Shown: positions 25,016 to 32,483 of the stretch, piece by piece
Numbering within the stretch: position 1 is the first letter of the stretch
How the letters are laid out: every line of letters begins with the position of its first letter
Assembly (NCBI GenBank): GCA_029939535.1
Contig: JAOZST010000002.1
Coordinates: 1 to 53,980, forward strand
Source: NBML01 sp029939535
Lineage (GTDB): Bacteria; Desulfobacterota; Desulfobacteria; Desulfobacterales; Desulfobacteraceae
DNA length: 53,980 nt
Direction of reading: 5' to 3'
Notes under the pieces: generated by a model
Told to the model about the DNA's origin: nothing
The model's input: only the letters and a program-made list of their open reading frames with translations
Databases searched by the model: none
Translations under genes and position numbers: made by a program

Positions 25016-27352
25016 ATGGATAAAAAATACGGCGTATATATATGCACAGGCTGTGGAATCGGCGACACCCTGGACATGGAAGATCTGGTAGAAGTTCCCG
25101 AGGAAGAGGGAGTCAACTGCACCACCCATCCCTTTCTGTGCTCAAAGGAAGGAGTGGAACTTATCCAGAAGGATGTTGATGAAGGCAAAGTAAATGCCAT
25201 GGTAATCGGGGCATGCTCCCGACGTGTCAACTTTGATGTATTTAACTTTAACGGGTGTATTGTTGAAAGAACCAACTTGAGAGAAGGGGTTGTATGGCCC
25301 CATTCACGGGAGGCATATCCTGCCCTTACTGAAGACCAGAAAGATGACGAAGAACATTTTGATCCCATCCAGATGAAGGCTGAGGACTATATTAAAATGG
25401 GCATGATCCGAGTTGAAAAAGTAAAACTGCCCGAACCCTTTAAAACGGAAACTTTTTCCAGAAAAATCCTGGTCCTGGGAGGCGGTGTTACAGGCATGTC
25501 AGCCGCCCTTGATGCAGCCAAAACCGGTTATGAGGTCACCATTGTTGAAAAAACAGATACCCTTGGCGGATACGCAGGCAAACTCAGGAGCCAGATGCCG
25601 GTAGTAGAACCATTTGAATCCCTCCAAGCCCCAGTGGTTGAGAGTCTGATCCAGGAGGTCCAGGGTTTTTCTAATATTGAAGTAAAAACCAATTGTGAAG
25701 TTGCCCGTATTGCCGGCCAGCCCGGCGAATTCACTGTGACCTTTAAAAAACCAGGCGAAAAAATTCCCTTTGACGTTCCCTTTCCCCTGCCCGAAGAGAT
25801 GCTGATGGATGAAAATGGTAAGGAACTGGATGCAGAAGCTGCCCATGCCAAATATCTTGAATACAATGAAGGCAAAAACGATATACTTCAGCTGGATCCA
25901 AACGGCCTGCTCTATGGTGCTGTGGTCCTGGCCGCTGGCTGGAGACCTGCCGTGCTTGAAGGCGAGGCCTATGAACACCTTGGATTAAACCTTGATAATG
26001 TGGTTACCAACGATGAATTTGAAATGATTGCTGCCAAGGGTAAAATTTTAAGACCTTCCGATGGTAAAGAAGCAAAAAATGTTGTGTTTATCCAGTCCCC
26101 TGGCAAGGATGAAGATGATGCTGACTTTGAATATTGCGGTTCCGTTACCAGCCAGGTGGCTTTAAAACAGGCTAAATATGTGAGGGAAGATTATGAAGAC
26201 GGTAAAGCCTATGTGATTTACCAGCACATGAGAACCCCTGGCCTCCAGGAATATTTTTATAAAAGCATGCAGCAGGATGATGGTGTTTTCATGACAAAAG
26301 GAGCGGTTACAGAAGTTGCGCAGCAGGGTGACGGGATTGCTGTAACTGCCACTAATACGCTTTTGGGTGAAAACCTGGCCATCAAGGCAGACATGGTTGT
26401 GGTTGCCGGCGGTATGGTACCGGTTACCAAGGATGATCCTGTTGTCAACCTGGCCTATCGCCAGGGACCAGGGTTCAGGGACAATGATATTTTCGGTCAG
26501 TATGCAGACTCCAATTATATCTGCTTTCCCTATGAAACCCAGCGAACAGGTATCTATGCTGCAGGCAGTATAAGACGGGCCATGACCATTGAAGAATCCA
26601 TGGAAGATGCAACTGGTGCAGCCCTTAAGGCCATCCAATGTATTGAAAGTTCCAACCGGGGCATGGCAGTTCATCCCAGATCCGGTGATATGACCTATCC
26701 GGATTTCTTTTTCCAGAGATGTACCCAGTGTAAGCGGTGCACGGTTGAGTGTCCCTTTGGAGCCCTTGATGATGATGAAAAAGGAACTCCCAATATTAAT
26801 CCGACCCGGTGCAGAAGATGCGGTACCTGCATGGGTGCATGTCCTGAAAGGATTATAACCTTTTCCGATTATACCATTGACTCCATTGGTTCCCAGGTAA
26901 AGGCTATTGGCGTACCATCGGAAGATGATTATGAGGAACCGCCCTTCAGGTTCCTGGCCCTGGTCTGTGAGAATGATGCATTCCCAGCCCTGGATATGGT
27001 GGGTATGAACCGCATCGACTATTCTCCCAATGTCCGGTTTATCCCGGTTCGCTGTCTTGGTTCTGTGAATGTAATATGGATCAAGGATGCACTGGCCCAG
27101 GGCATGGACGGAGTTATCCTCATTGGATGTAAACATGGGGATGATTACCAGTGTCATTTTATGAAAGGCTCTGAGCTTGCTGAAATCCGGGTGAAAAAAA
27201 TCGGTGATGCCCTTTCAAGTCTTGCACTTGAAGAAGAGCGTGTGGCCTTTACAGAAATTGCCATTGATGAATATGACAAGCTTCCTGAAATCATTAATGC
27301 CTTTGTTGAAAAAGTTGAAGACATGGGACCCAACCCGTTCAAAGGATTCTAA
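25016..27352 (+). CDS. qmoB: quinone-interacting oxidoreductase subunit QmoB (HdrA-MvhD type)
   Basis: Larger flavoprotein of the Qmo complex, 778 aa. The N-terminus has HdrA-like cysteines (YICTGCG, Cys10/13). An FAD motif GGGVTGMSAAL follows near 153. Two [4Fe-4S] ferredoxin motifs lie near 570-620 (CTQCKRCTVECPFGAL and CRRCGTCMGACPERI). The last ~135 residues form an MvhD/FrhD-like domain (CLGSVNVIWIKDAL, GCKHGDDYQCHF). This electron-bifurcation-like architecture is the known QmoB layout. It starts after AAGGAGGT, close behind qmoA. Confidence 0.97.
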   Translation: MDKKYGVYICTGCGIGDTLDMEDLVEVPEEEGVNCTTHPFLCSKEGVELIQKDVDEGKVNAMVIGACSRRVNFDVFNFNGCIVERTNLREGVVWPHSREAYPALTEDQKDDEEHFDPIQMKAEDYIKMGMIRVEKVKLPEPFKTETFSRKILVLGGGVTGMSAALDAAKTGYEVTIVEKTDTLGGYAGKLRSQMPVVEPFESLQAPVVESLIQEVQGFSNIEVKTNCEVARIAGQPGEFTVTFKKPGEKIPFDVPFPLPEEMLMDENGKELDAEAAHAKYLEYNEGKNDILQLDPNGLLYGAVVLAAGWRPAVLEGEAYEHLGLNLDNVVTNDEFEMIAAKGKILRPSDGKEAKNVVFIQSPGKDEDDADFEYCGSVTSQVALKQAKYVREDYEDGKAYVIYQHMRTPGLQEYFYKSMQQDDGVFMTKGAVTEVAQQGDGIAVTATNTLLGENLAIKADMVVVAGGMVPVTKDDPVVNLAYRQGPGFRDNDIFGQYADSNYICFPYETQRTGIYAAGSIRRAMTIEESMEDATGAALKAIQCIESSNRGMAVHPRSGDMTYPDFFFQRCTQCKRCTVECPFGALDDDEKGTPNINPTRCRRCGTCMGACPERIITFSDYTIDSIGSQVKAIGVPSEDDYEEPPFRFLALVCENDAFPALDMVGMNRIDYSPNVRFIPVRCLGSVNVIWIKDALAQGMDGVILIGCKHGDDYQCHFMKGSELAEIRVKKIGDALSSLALEEERVAFTEIAIDEYDKLPEIINAFVEKVEDMGPNPFKGF

Positions 27353-27388
27353 TGTCATTATACCAAAATTATATGGAGGTATCCTATT

Positions 27389-28573
27389 ATGACTGTTAAA
27401 TATCTTGCTCAACCTGATCTTGAATTTATTGCCCAGATAAAAGGGCTTGGCGGAGACACCCTGAAAAAGTGTTATCAATGTGCGACATGCTCGGTTGCCT
27501 GTCCCATTGCACCGGAAGACAGCCCTTTTCCTAGAAAAGAGATGATTGCCGCTTCCTGGGGATTAAAAGACAAATTGATCAGCAATGGTGATATCTGGCT
27601 TTGCCATCAATGTGGTGATTGTACAGACCTTTGCCCCAGGGGTGCAGCTCCCGGTGATGTTCTGGCTGCTGTAAGGTCTGCCGCCATCACAGAATATGCA
27701 CAGCCCAAAATACTGGCCAATGCCATCAATGATCCCAAAAAACTACCCTGGCTCATTGGTATTCCAGCCATCTGGTTTGCAATCCTTGCCTATATCACCA
27801 TGGCCCAGGCCGATGTAATGACAAAAATATTCAATATATTTGGAATTGCATGGTCCCATGCCCATGAAGGCGGGGACCACGTTATTGCCCAGGCAAATTT
27901 CTTTTCAACCTGGTTTGTTGATCTTACCTTTGTTCCCACAGCCACTGCTGTTGTGCTGATCTTCTTTTTCAGTCTAAAGCGATTTCTGAATGATATCCAT
28001 GAAAATGCTGTTCTTGAAGGGAAAACAGATAAGACAACCCTGAATTACAAAGAATTTTTCCAGGCACTTTTAAAAGTCATTCCCACTGTGCTCAAACATG
28101 AAAAATTCAATGAATGCGAATCCAACAAAGACCGCGCCACACCCCATATGATGGTTCTGTTTTCATTTATCGGCCTTTTCATTGTTACGGCTATTTTCTT
28201 TATTGTACTCTATGCATTCCAGACACCCGGACCCTATTCTCAGCTGAATCCTGTAAAATGGCTTGCCAATATTTCCGGTGTTGCTCTGGTAATCGGCTCT
28301 GGTCTGATGATTAAAAACAGGATGGATAATAAAGACCAGGTTTCCACCTATAAGGACTGGTTTATATTAGTCCTTATCTTTTCCCTTGGTCTGACGGGTA
28401 TGCTTTCCGAAATGGCACGGTTGGCACATTTACAATTCATTTCATATACCTTTTATTACCTGCATTTGATTGCCATATTTAATTTGTTTGCATATCTACC
28501 CTTTTCAAAAATGGCACATCTTGTTTATAGACTGACAGCAATGACCTATGCAGAATACGGGAATAGAAAATAA
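27389..28573 (+). CDS. qmoC: quinone-interacting oxidoreductase membrane subunit QmoC
   Basis: Membrane subunit linking the quinone pool to QmoAB, 394 aa. The N-terminal HdrC-like domain has two cysteine sets, Cys28/31/34/38 (CYQCATCSVAC) and Cys72/75/78/82 (CHQCGDCTDLC), for two [4Fe-4S] clusters. The remainder holds about six hydrophobic segments like the cytochrome b (NarI/HdrE) family, with histidines suited to heme b ligation. It starts after TGGAGGTAT, 36 bp from qmoB, and a strong terminator follows after copy D of the dispersed repeat. Confidence 0.97.
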   Translation: MTVKYLAQPDLEFIAQIKGLGGDTLKKCYQCATCSVACPIAPEDSPFPRKEMIAASWGLKDKLISNGDIWLCHQCGDCTDLCPRGAAPGDVLAAVRSAAITEYAQPKILANAINDPKKLPWLIGIPAIWFAILAYITMAQADVMTKIFNIFGIAWSHAHEGGDHVIAQANFFSTWFVDLTFVPTATAVVLIFFFSLKRFLNDIHENAVLEGKTDKTTLNYKEFFQALLKVIPTVLKHEKFNECESNKDRATPHMMVLFSFIGLFIVTAIFFIVLYAFQTPGPYSQLNPVKWLANISGVALVIGSGLMIKNRMDNKDQVSTYKDWFILVLIFSLGLTGMLSEMARLAHLQFISYTFYYLHLIAIFNLFAYLPFSKMAHLVYRLTAMTYAEYGNRK

Positions 28574-28600
28574 ATTGTAATACAATTTTTAAATCTGATT

Positions 28601-28695
28601 TTAATTTAATCGTATTGGAATTTGCTGTTAGCATGAGCCATCTGGCTTTAGCAAACAGCGAATGCCTAAATGATCGCGCGATAGCACGCTAATTT
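28601..28695 (-). repeat. dispersed intergenic hairpin repeat, copy D (inverted)
   Basis: Read on the minus strand it begins AAATTAGCGTGCTATCGCG, continues through GCTAAAGCC and ATGGCT, and ends CAAATTCCAATACGAT, aligning with copy C. It is the most diverged copy and sits between qmoC and its terminator. Confidence 0.7.
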
Positions 28696-28733
28696 AAAAA
28701 AGGAGGTTGGTTTTTATCAACCTCCTTTTTTTT
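28696..28733 (+). terminator. intrinsic terminator of qmoABC
   Basis: AAAAAGGAGGTTG pairs with CAACCTCCTTTTT (13 bp, 9-base loop), with the T-run extending to 28733. It closes the apr-qmo region. The remaining spacer up to leuB is AT-rich with nothing else recognised. Confidence 0.9.
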
Positions 28734-28875
28734 ATTTCTTGCAACTTTTATCAAAAACAAATCCAGTATTTCTAAACTTTTGTAATAACAGCTTAATAAA
28801 ATCGTTGCAAAATTCCAATTTTCCTATATTATTAATGGCTTGAAATACAAACAAAAATTATAGGAGACTGGTCAG

Positions 28876-29961
28876 TTGAATAAAATTGCTGTACTTCCCG
28901 GTGATGGAATTGGGCCTGAGGTCATAAAGGAGGCTGTCAAAGTCCTTGACACAGCCGCTGGAATATATGGATTTACCCTTGAATATGAATTTGCCGAAAT
29001 CGGGGGGGCAGCCATTGATAAACACGGACGTGCGCTCCCGGAATCCACCCTTTCTCTATGTGAAAAAAGCCAGGCCATTTTGTTTGGTTCAGTGGGCGGC
29101 CCCAAATGGGAAAGCCTGCCTCCGGAAAAACAACCGGAAAGAGCTGCCCTGCTTCCCCTTCGAAAACATTTTGGTCTCTATTGTAACCTTAGACCAGCCA
29201 AAGTTTTTCCAACCCTTGCACCTGCATCTCCCTTAAAACCGGAAATTGTTCAAAATGGCTTTGATATTCTCTGTGTGCGGGAACTGACCGGTGGTATATA
29301 TTTTGGTGAACCCAAGGGAAGAAAAGGAAAGGGTCCTGATGAAACAGCATTTGATACCATGGTGTACTCCAGGTATGAAATTGAGAGAATTGCCAGAATG
29401 GCCTTTGAGGCTGCCCAGAAGCGAAAACAGGTGGTTACCTCTGTTGACAAGGCAAATGTATTGTTTTCCATGGTGCTCTGGCGGGAAACCGTGACAGAGA
29501 TAGCAAAGGAATATCCCGACGTCACTTTGAACCACATTTATGTGGACAATGCCACCATGCAGCTGGTAAAAAATCCCCATCAATTTGACGTATTGCTCTG
29601 TGGGAATATGTTTGGAGATATCATTTCAGACGAATGTGCCATGATTACCGGCTCCATGGGACTCCTTGCCTCGGCAAGCCTCAACCAGGACAAATTCGGC
29701 CTGTATGAGCCCGCAGGAGGATCTGCGCCGGATATTGCAGGTAAAGGAATTGCCAACCCCATTGCCCAGATCCTTTCCGGAGCCATGATGCTCAAGTACA
29801 CATTTGGCCATACCCAGGCAGCCAATGCCATTGAATCAGCCATATCCAGGGTTCTTGAAAATAAAATTTTCACAGCAGATCTGACAAACCAAAAAAGTAA
29901 AGCCGTTAATACCGCTGCCATGGGAAATGCCATTGCAAAGGAATTGACAATCACCTGCTAA
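28876..29961 (+). CDS. leuB: 3-isopropylmalate dehydrogenase
   Basis: NAD-dependent oxidative decarboxylation of 3-isopropylmalate in leucine synthesis; cytoplasmic dimer, 361 aa. Canonical segments: AVLPGDGIGPEVIKEAVKVL at the start, LRPAKVFPTL, ELTGGIYFGEPKGR, VDKANVLFSMVLWRE, the YVDNATMQLVKNP stretch and the NMFGDIISDECAMITGSMG/HGSAPDI-like region. The start is TTG at 28876 after AGGAG. No other leu genes are adjacent, and a terminator follows. Confidence 0.97.
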   Translation: MNKIAVLPGDGIGPEVIKEAVKVLDTAAGIYGFTLEYEFAEIGGAAIDKHGRALPESTLSLCEKSQAILFGSVGGPKWESLPPEKQPERAALLPLRKHFGLYCNLRPAKVFPTLAPASPLKPEIVQNGFDILCVRELTGGIYFGEPKGRKGKGPDETAFDTMVYSRYEIERIARMAFEAAQKRKQVVTSVDKANVLFSMVLWRETVTEIAKEYPDVTLNHIYVDNATMQLVKNPHQFDVLLCGNMFGDIISDECAMITGSMGLLASASLNQDKFGLYEPAGGSAPDIAGKGIANPIAQILSGAMMLKYTFGHTQAANAIESAISRVLENKIFTADLTNQKSKAVNTAAMGNAIAKELTITC

Positions 29962-30001
29962 TAAAGCAATCATTCAAACCGTACTGGTCTAAAATCCTTT
30001 A

Positions 30002-30044
30002 AAACAGCCATCTGAACTTTATAGTCACAGATGACTGTTTTTTT
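30002..30044 (+). terminator. intrinsic terminator after leuB
   Basis: AAACAGCCATCTG and CAGATGACTGTTT pair with a single internal mismatch and are followed by a T-run to 30044. Confidence 0.8.
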
Positions 30045-30067
30045 GATTCAACAACGTATAAACTTTG

Positions 30068-30096
30068 TTGACACATCAAAATAACAATGTTATCTT
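30068..30096 (+). promoter_or_regulatory. promoter of mazEF
   Basis: TTGACA (30068-30073), a 17-bp spacer and TATCTT (30091-30096) give a near-consensus sigma70 promoter about 40 bases before mazE. Confidence 0.75.
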
Positions 30097-30134
30097 TTGT
30101 TTAAACTATGTATATACAAAAAAAGGATCAGGCT

Positions 30135-30392
30135 ATGGAAATGATTATTAAAAAATGGGGTAACAGCCTTGCTGCACGAATTCCCATGCCCATCGCAAAA
30201 GCAACCGGGATTACTGTTGATCAAAAAATAACAATTGAGGCCAATAACGGAAAGATCATTATTACACCGGTGGTTGATGATATTGTATATAAACTTGATG
30301 ATTTATTGAAGAACTGCCCTGAAAAAGCAGTAAAATTGGATGACGAGGACCAAGCCTGGTTAAATGATGAACCGGTTGGGAAGGAATGGTAA
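30135..30392 (+). CDS. mazE: MazE-like antitoxin (AbrB/SpoVT fold)
   Basis: DNA-binding antitoxin expected to neutralise the following MazF and repress its own promoter, 85 aa. The swapped-hairpin AbrB pattern is clear (IIKKWGNSLAARIPMPIAKATGI). The acidic C-terminus (DDEDQAWLNDEP) is the toxin-binding type of tail. The ATG at 30135 was chosen over one 27 bases upstream because it has a ribosome-binding site and opens the conserved fold. Its stop overlaps the mazF start (TAATG). Confidence 0.9.
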   Translation: MEMIIKKWGNSLAARIPMPIAKATGITVDQKITIEANNGKIIITPVVDDIVYKLDDLLKNCPEKAVKLDDEDQAWLNDEPVGKEW

Positions 30393-30724
30393 TGTATCTT
30401 CCCAAACGTGGTGACATAGTATGGACAAATTTTGATCCTGCTGCCGGTTATGAACAAAAAGGGAAAAGGCCGGCTTTGATTCTTTCCCCTGCTAATTTCA
30501 ATAAAGTATTTGGTCTGGCCCTGGCAGCACCAATCACAAGCCGAGCGCGTGGTCATGCTTTTGAAACCGATTTAAATGACCCCAACATTAAAATAAAGGG
30601 TGTTGTTCTATGTCAACAAATCAAAATGATTGATTTTAAAGAGCGGGGGTTACAATATGTAGCCAAGGCTCCTGGAGAAGTCTTAAACGAAGTATTAGGC
30701 AAAGCACGGACTATTCTGGAATAA
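30392..30724 (+). CDS. mazF: MazF-like endoribonuclease toxin
   Basis: Type II toxin of the PemK/MazF family, expected to cleave mRNA, 110 aa. It has PKRGDIVWTNFDPAAGYEQKGKRPALIL, then LAAPITSR and the VVLCQQIKMIDFKERGL stretch typical of the family. The ATG at 30392 overlaps the mazE stop by one base; an ATG six bases upstream is possible. Confidence 0.93.
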   Translation: MYLPKRGDIVWTNFDPAAGYEQKGKRPALILSPANFNKVFGLALAAPITSRARGHAFETDLNDPNIKIKGVVLCQQIKMIDFKERGLQYVAKAPGEVLNEVLGKARTILE

Positions 30725-30845
30725 ATTGTGCTGAGGGGATAATTGATTTAAGAAGGCAACTCAGTTGGGTCATCGTCATGCACTGCAATATTCTCAAGGC
30801 AATCTGTTTTATCCAAATAAGATTTCAACAAACTGTTAAAACACA

Positions 30846-30881
30846 AAAGAGGGTATCTGATTTTTATCAGATACCCTCTTT
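30846..30881 (-). terminator. terminator of the tRNA-Val/tRNA-Asp operon
   Basis: AAAGAGGGTATCTGAT and ATCAGATACCCTCTTT form a perfect 16-bp stem with a 4-base loop; on the minus strand T-rich sequence follows. It lies 7 bases from the tRNA-Asp 3' end. It could also stop transcription coming from mazEF. Confidence 0.85.
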
Positions 30882-30887
30882 ATATTG

Positions 30888-30965
30888 TGGCGGGAGTGAC
30901 GAGACTCGAACTCGCGACCTCTTGCGTGACAGGCAAGCGTTCTAACCAAACTGAACTACACCCCC
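30888..30965 (-). tRNA. tRNA-Asp (anticodon GTC)
   Basis: 78-nt cloverleaf with encoded CCA. The acceptor GGGGGTG pairs with CACTCCC; the anticodon stem CTTGC/GCAAG encloses CTGTCAC, giving GTC. It is second in a two-tRNA operon. Confidence 0.95.
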
Positions 30966-30979
30966 GAATACACTGTTTT

Positions 30980-31055
30980 TGGTGGGCGATGCAGGGCTTG
31001 AACCTGCGACTTCAACCTTGTAAGGGTTGCACTCTCCCAGCTGAGTTAATCGCCC
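30980..31055 (-). tRNA. tRNA-Val (anticodon TAC)
   Basis: 76 nt with encoded CCA. The acceptor GGGCGAT pairs with ATCGCCC; the anticodon stem CAACC/GGTTG encloses CTTACAA, giving TAC. It is the first tRNA of the operon, 14 bases before tRNA-Asp. Confidence 0.95.
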
Positions 31056-31067
31056 AAAAGCAGGCAG

Positions 31068-31096
31068 GTTATATCAATTCTAAAAATTAGTGTCAA
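31068..31096 (-). promoter_or_regulatory. promoter of the tRNA-Val/tRNA-Asp operon
   Basis: On the minus strand TTGACA (31096-31091) and TATAAC (31073-31068) are 17 bp apart, 12 bases before the tRNA-Val 5' end. Confidence 0.8.
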
Positions 31097-31283
31097 GCAC
31101 AAAATCAAAAAAAATGACTTTTTTATTATTCCCCTGAAAATGAAGACCTATTCTTTCTTGACACCTGGCCTTGCAACAGGAATTTATTAATGATATGTTA
31201 ACAGAAGTTATAAAATAACATGAGTCCAACTGCCCTATAAAATCCGAAGCAGGACGTTTTTTCCTTCCGGGATTTGTAGTTTC

Positions 31284-31319
31284 AAAAAGGAAATAGAAAA
31301 TTCCTTTTTCTGTTTTTTT
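31284..31319 (+). terminator. terminator-like hairpin upstream of rho
   Basis: AAAAAGGAA and TTCCTTTTT pair around an 8-base loop and are followed by CTG and seven T on the plus strand, about 45 bases before the rho start. It could be an attenuator of rho or a barrier to upstream transcription. The stem is short and A/T-rich. Confidence 0.4.
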
Positions 31320-31364
31320 ATCGGTACAGCAATAATATATATTATGAATGTAAGGAGTATGACT

Positions 31365-32435
31365 ATGGAACCAGTGCAAGGATACCTGGAAATAATGGAC
31401 AAGGGATTTGGGTTTTTAAGAAATATTGAGGAAAACTTTAAGCCCAGACCTGAAAATCCATATGTTCCCACTAGCCTTATCAGAAAATTAAATCTCAGGG
31501 AAGGCAGTTTTATCCAGGGATTTGGTGAGAAAAAAGGCAGCAGCAACCTTAACCTTGCCCTGATCCGTGTGGAGACCATCAACCACCTTCCCTTTGACGA
31601 ATTCACAAATATACCCATGCTCCAGGACCAGACCAGCATCAATCCCTTTGAAAGGTATAATCTTGCCCAGGGTGAAGAGGATATCACGGGCAGGGCCCTT
31701 GATATGATTGCTCCCATTGGCATGGGCCAGAGAGGATTAATAATTTCCCCGCCCAAATCCGGGAAAACAACTATTTTAAGACATATGGCCAATTCCGTTG
31801 TCACCAACCACCCGGATTCAAAGGTCTTTGTCCTTCTGGTGGATGAACGGCCCGAAGAGGTTACAGATTTCCAGAGGGGCCTTACAGACGCCCATGTACT
31901 CTATTCTTCAGCTGACCAGCAGATCGGTCAGCACATGAGGATGACAAGGCTGGCCATGCACACGGCCATTCGTTGCGCAGAAATAGGTCAGAACTCTGTT
32001 GTATTCATTGACTCCCTGACCCGGATGACCAGGGCTTTTAATGCAGATACAGACAACCATGGTAAAACCATGACAGGTGGACTGGGTGCCAATGCCATGG
32101 AATTTCCCAGAAAAATATTCGGTGCCGCAAGAAAGCTTGAAAACGGGGGTTCCCTGACCATAATTGCCACCATTCTTGTGGACACGGGCAGCAGAATGGA
32201 TGATATCATATTCCAGGAGTTCAAAGGGACTGGCAACATGGATCTTGTCCTGTCCAGGGAATGTGCCGAACAAAGAATCTGGCCAGCCATCAATATCAAT
32301 AAATCAGGCACCCGCAAAGAAGACCTTCTCATGGACAAGGAGGAACACGATCACATAATTCAGATGCGCAGAAGCATAGCCACAAAAGATGAAATCTCTG
32401 CCATGTCTGATTTCATCTCCATGCTGGAAGGATAG
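31365..32435 (+). CDS. rho: transcription termination factor Rho, short form
   Basis: RNA-dependent hexameric helicase homologue, 356 aa, against about 419 for E. coli Rho. It starts directly at the primary RNA-binding (cold-shock-like) domain (GYLEIMDKGFGFLRN), so the N-terminal helix bundle (Rho_N) is missing. Walker A PPKSGKT is at 129-135, VDERPEEVTD and FIDSLTRMTRAFN (Walker B region) follow, then a Q-loop HGKTMTGGLGANA; the R-loop reads DTGSRMDD where E. coli has GSKMD. LSRECAEQRIWPA retains the arginine-finger region. ATG 31365 was chosen because it is 7 bases after AAGGAG. It may be a second, divergent Rho paralogue. Confidence 0.9.
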   Translation: MEPVQGYLEIMDKGFGFLRNIEENFKPRPENPYVPTSLIRKLNLREGSFIQGFGEKKGSSNLNLALIRVETINHLPFDEFTNIPMLQDQTSINPFERYNLAQGEEDITGRALDMIAPIGMGQRGLIISPPKSGKTTILRHMANSVVTNHPDSKVFVLLVDERPEEVTDFQRGLTDAHVLYSSADQQIGQHMRMTRLAMHTAIRCAEIGQNSVVFIDSLTRMTRAFNADTDNHGKTMTGGLGANAMEFPRKIFGAARKLENGGSLTIIATILVDTGSRMDDIIFQEFKGTGNMDLVLSRECAEQRIWPAININKSGTRKEDLLMDKEEHDHIIQMRRSIATKDEISAMSDFISMLEG

Positions 32436-32483
32436 ACAGCCCTTACCTATATCAGCTCTTACTTAGATAAGGCCTTAATTAGA

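Noticed and set aside
26162..27157. Long open frame (331 codons) antisense to qmoB
   Set aside because: It overlaps the conserved ferredoxin and MvhD domains of QmoB and resembles no protein.
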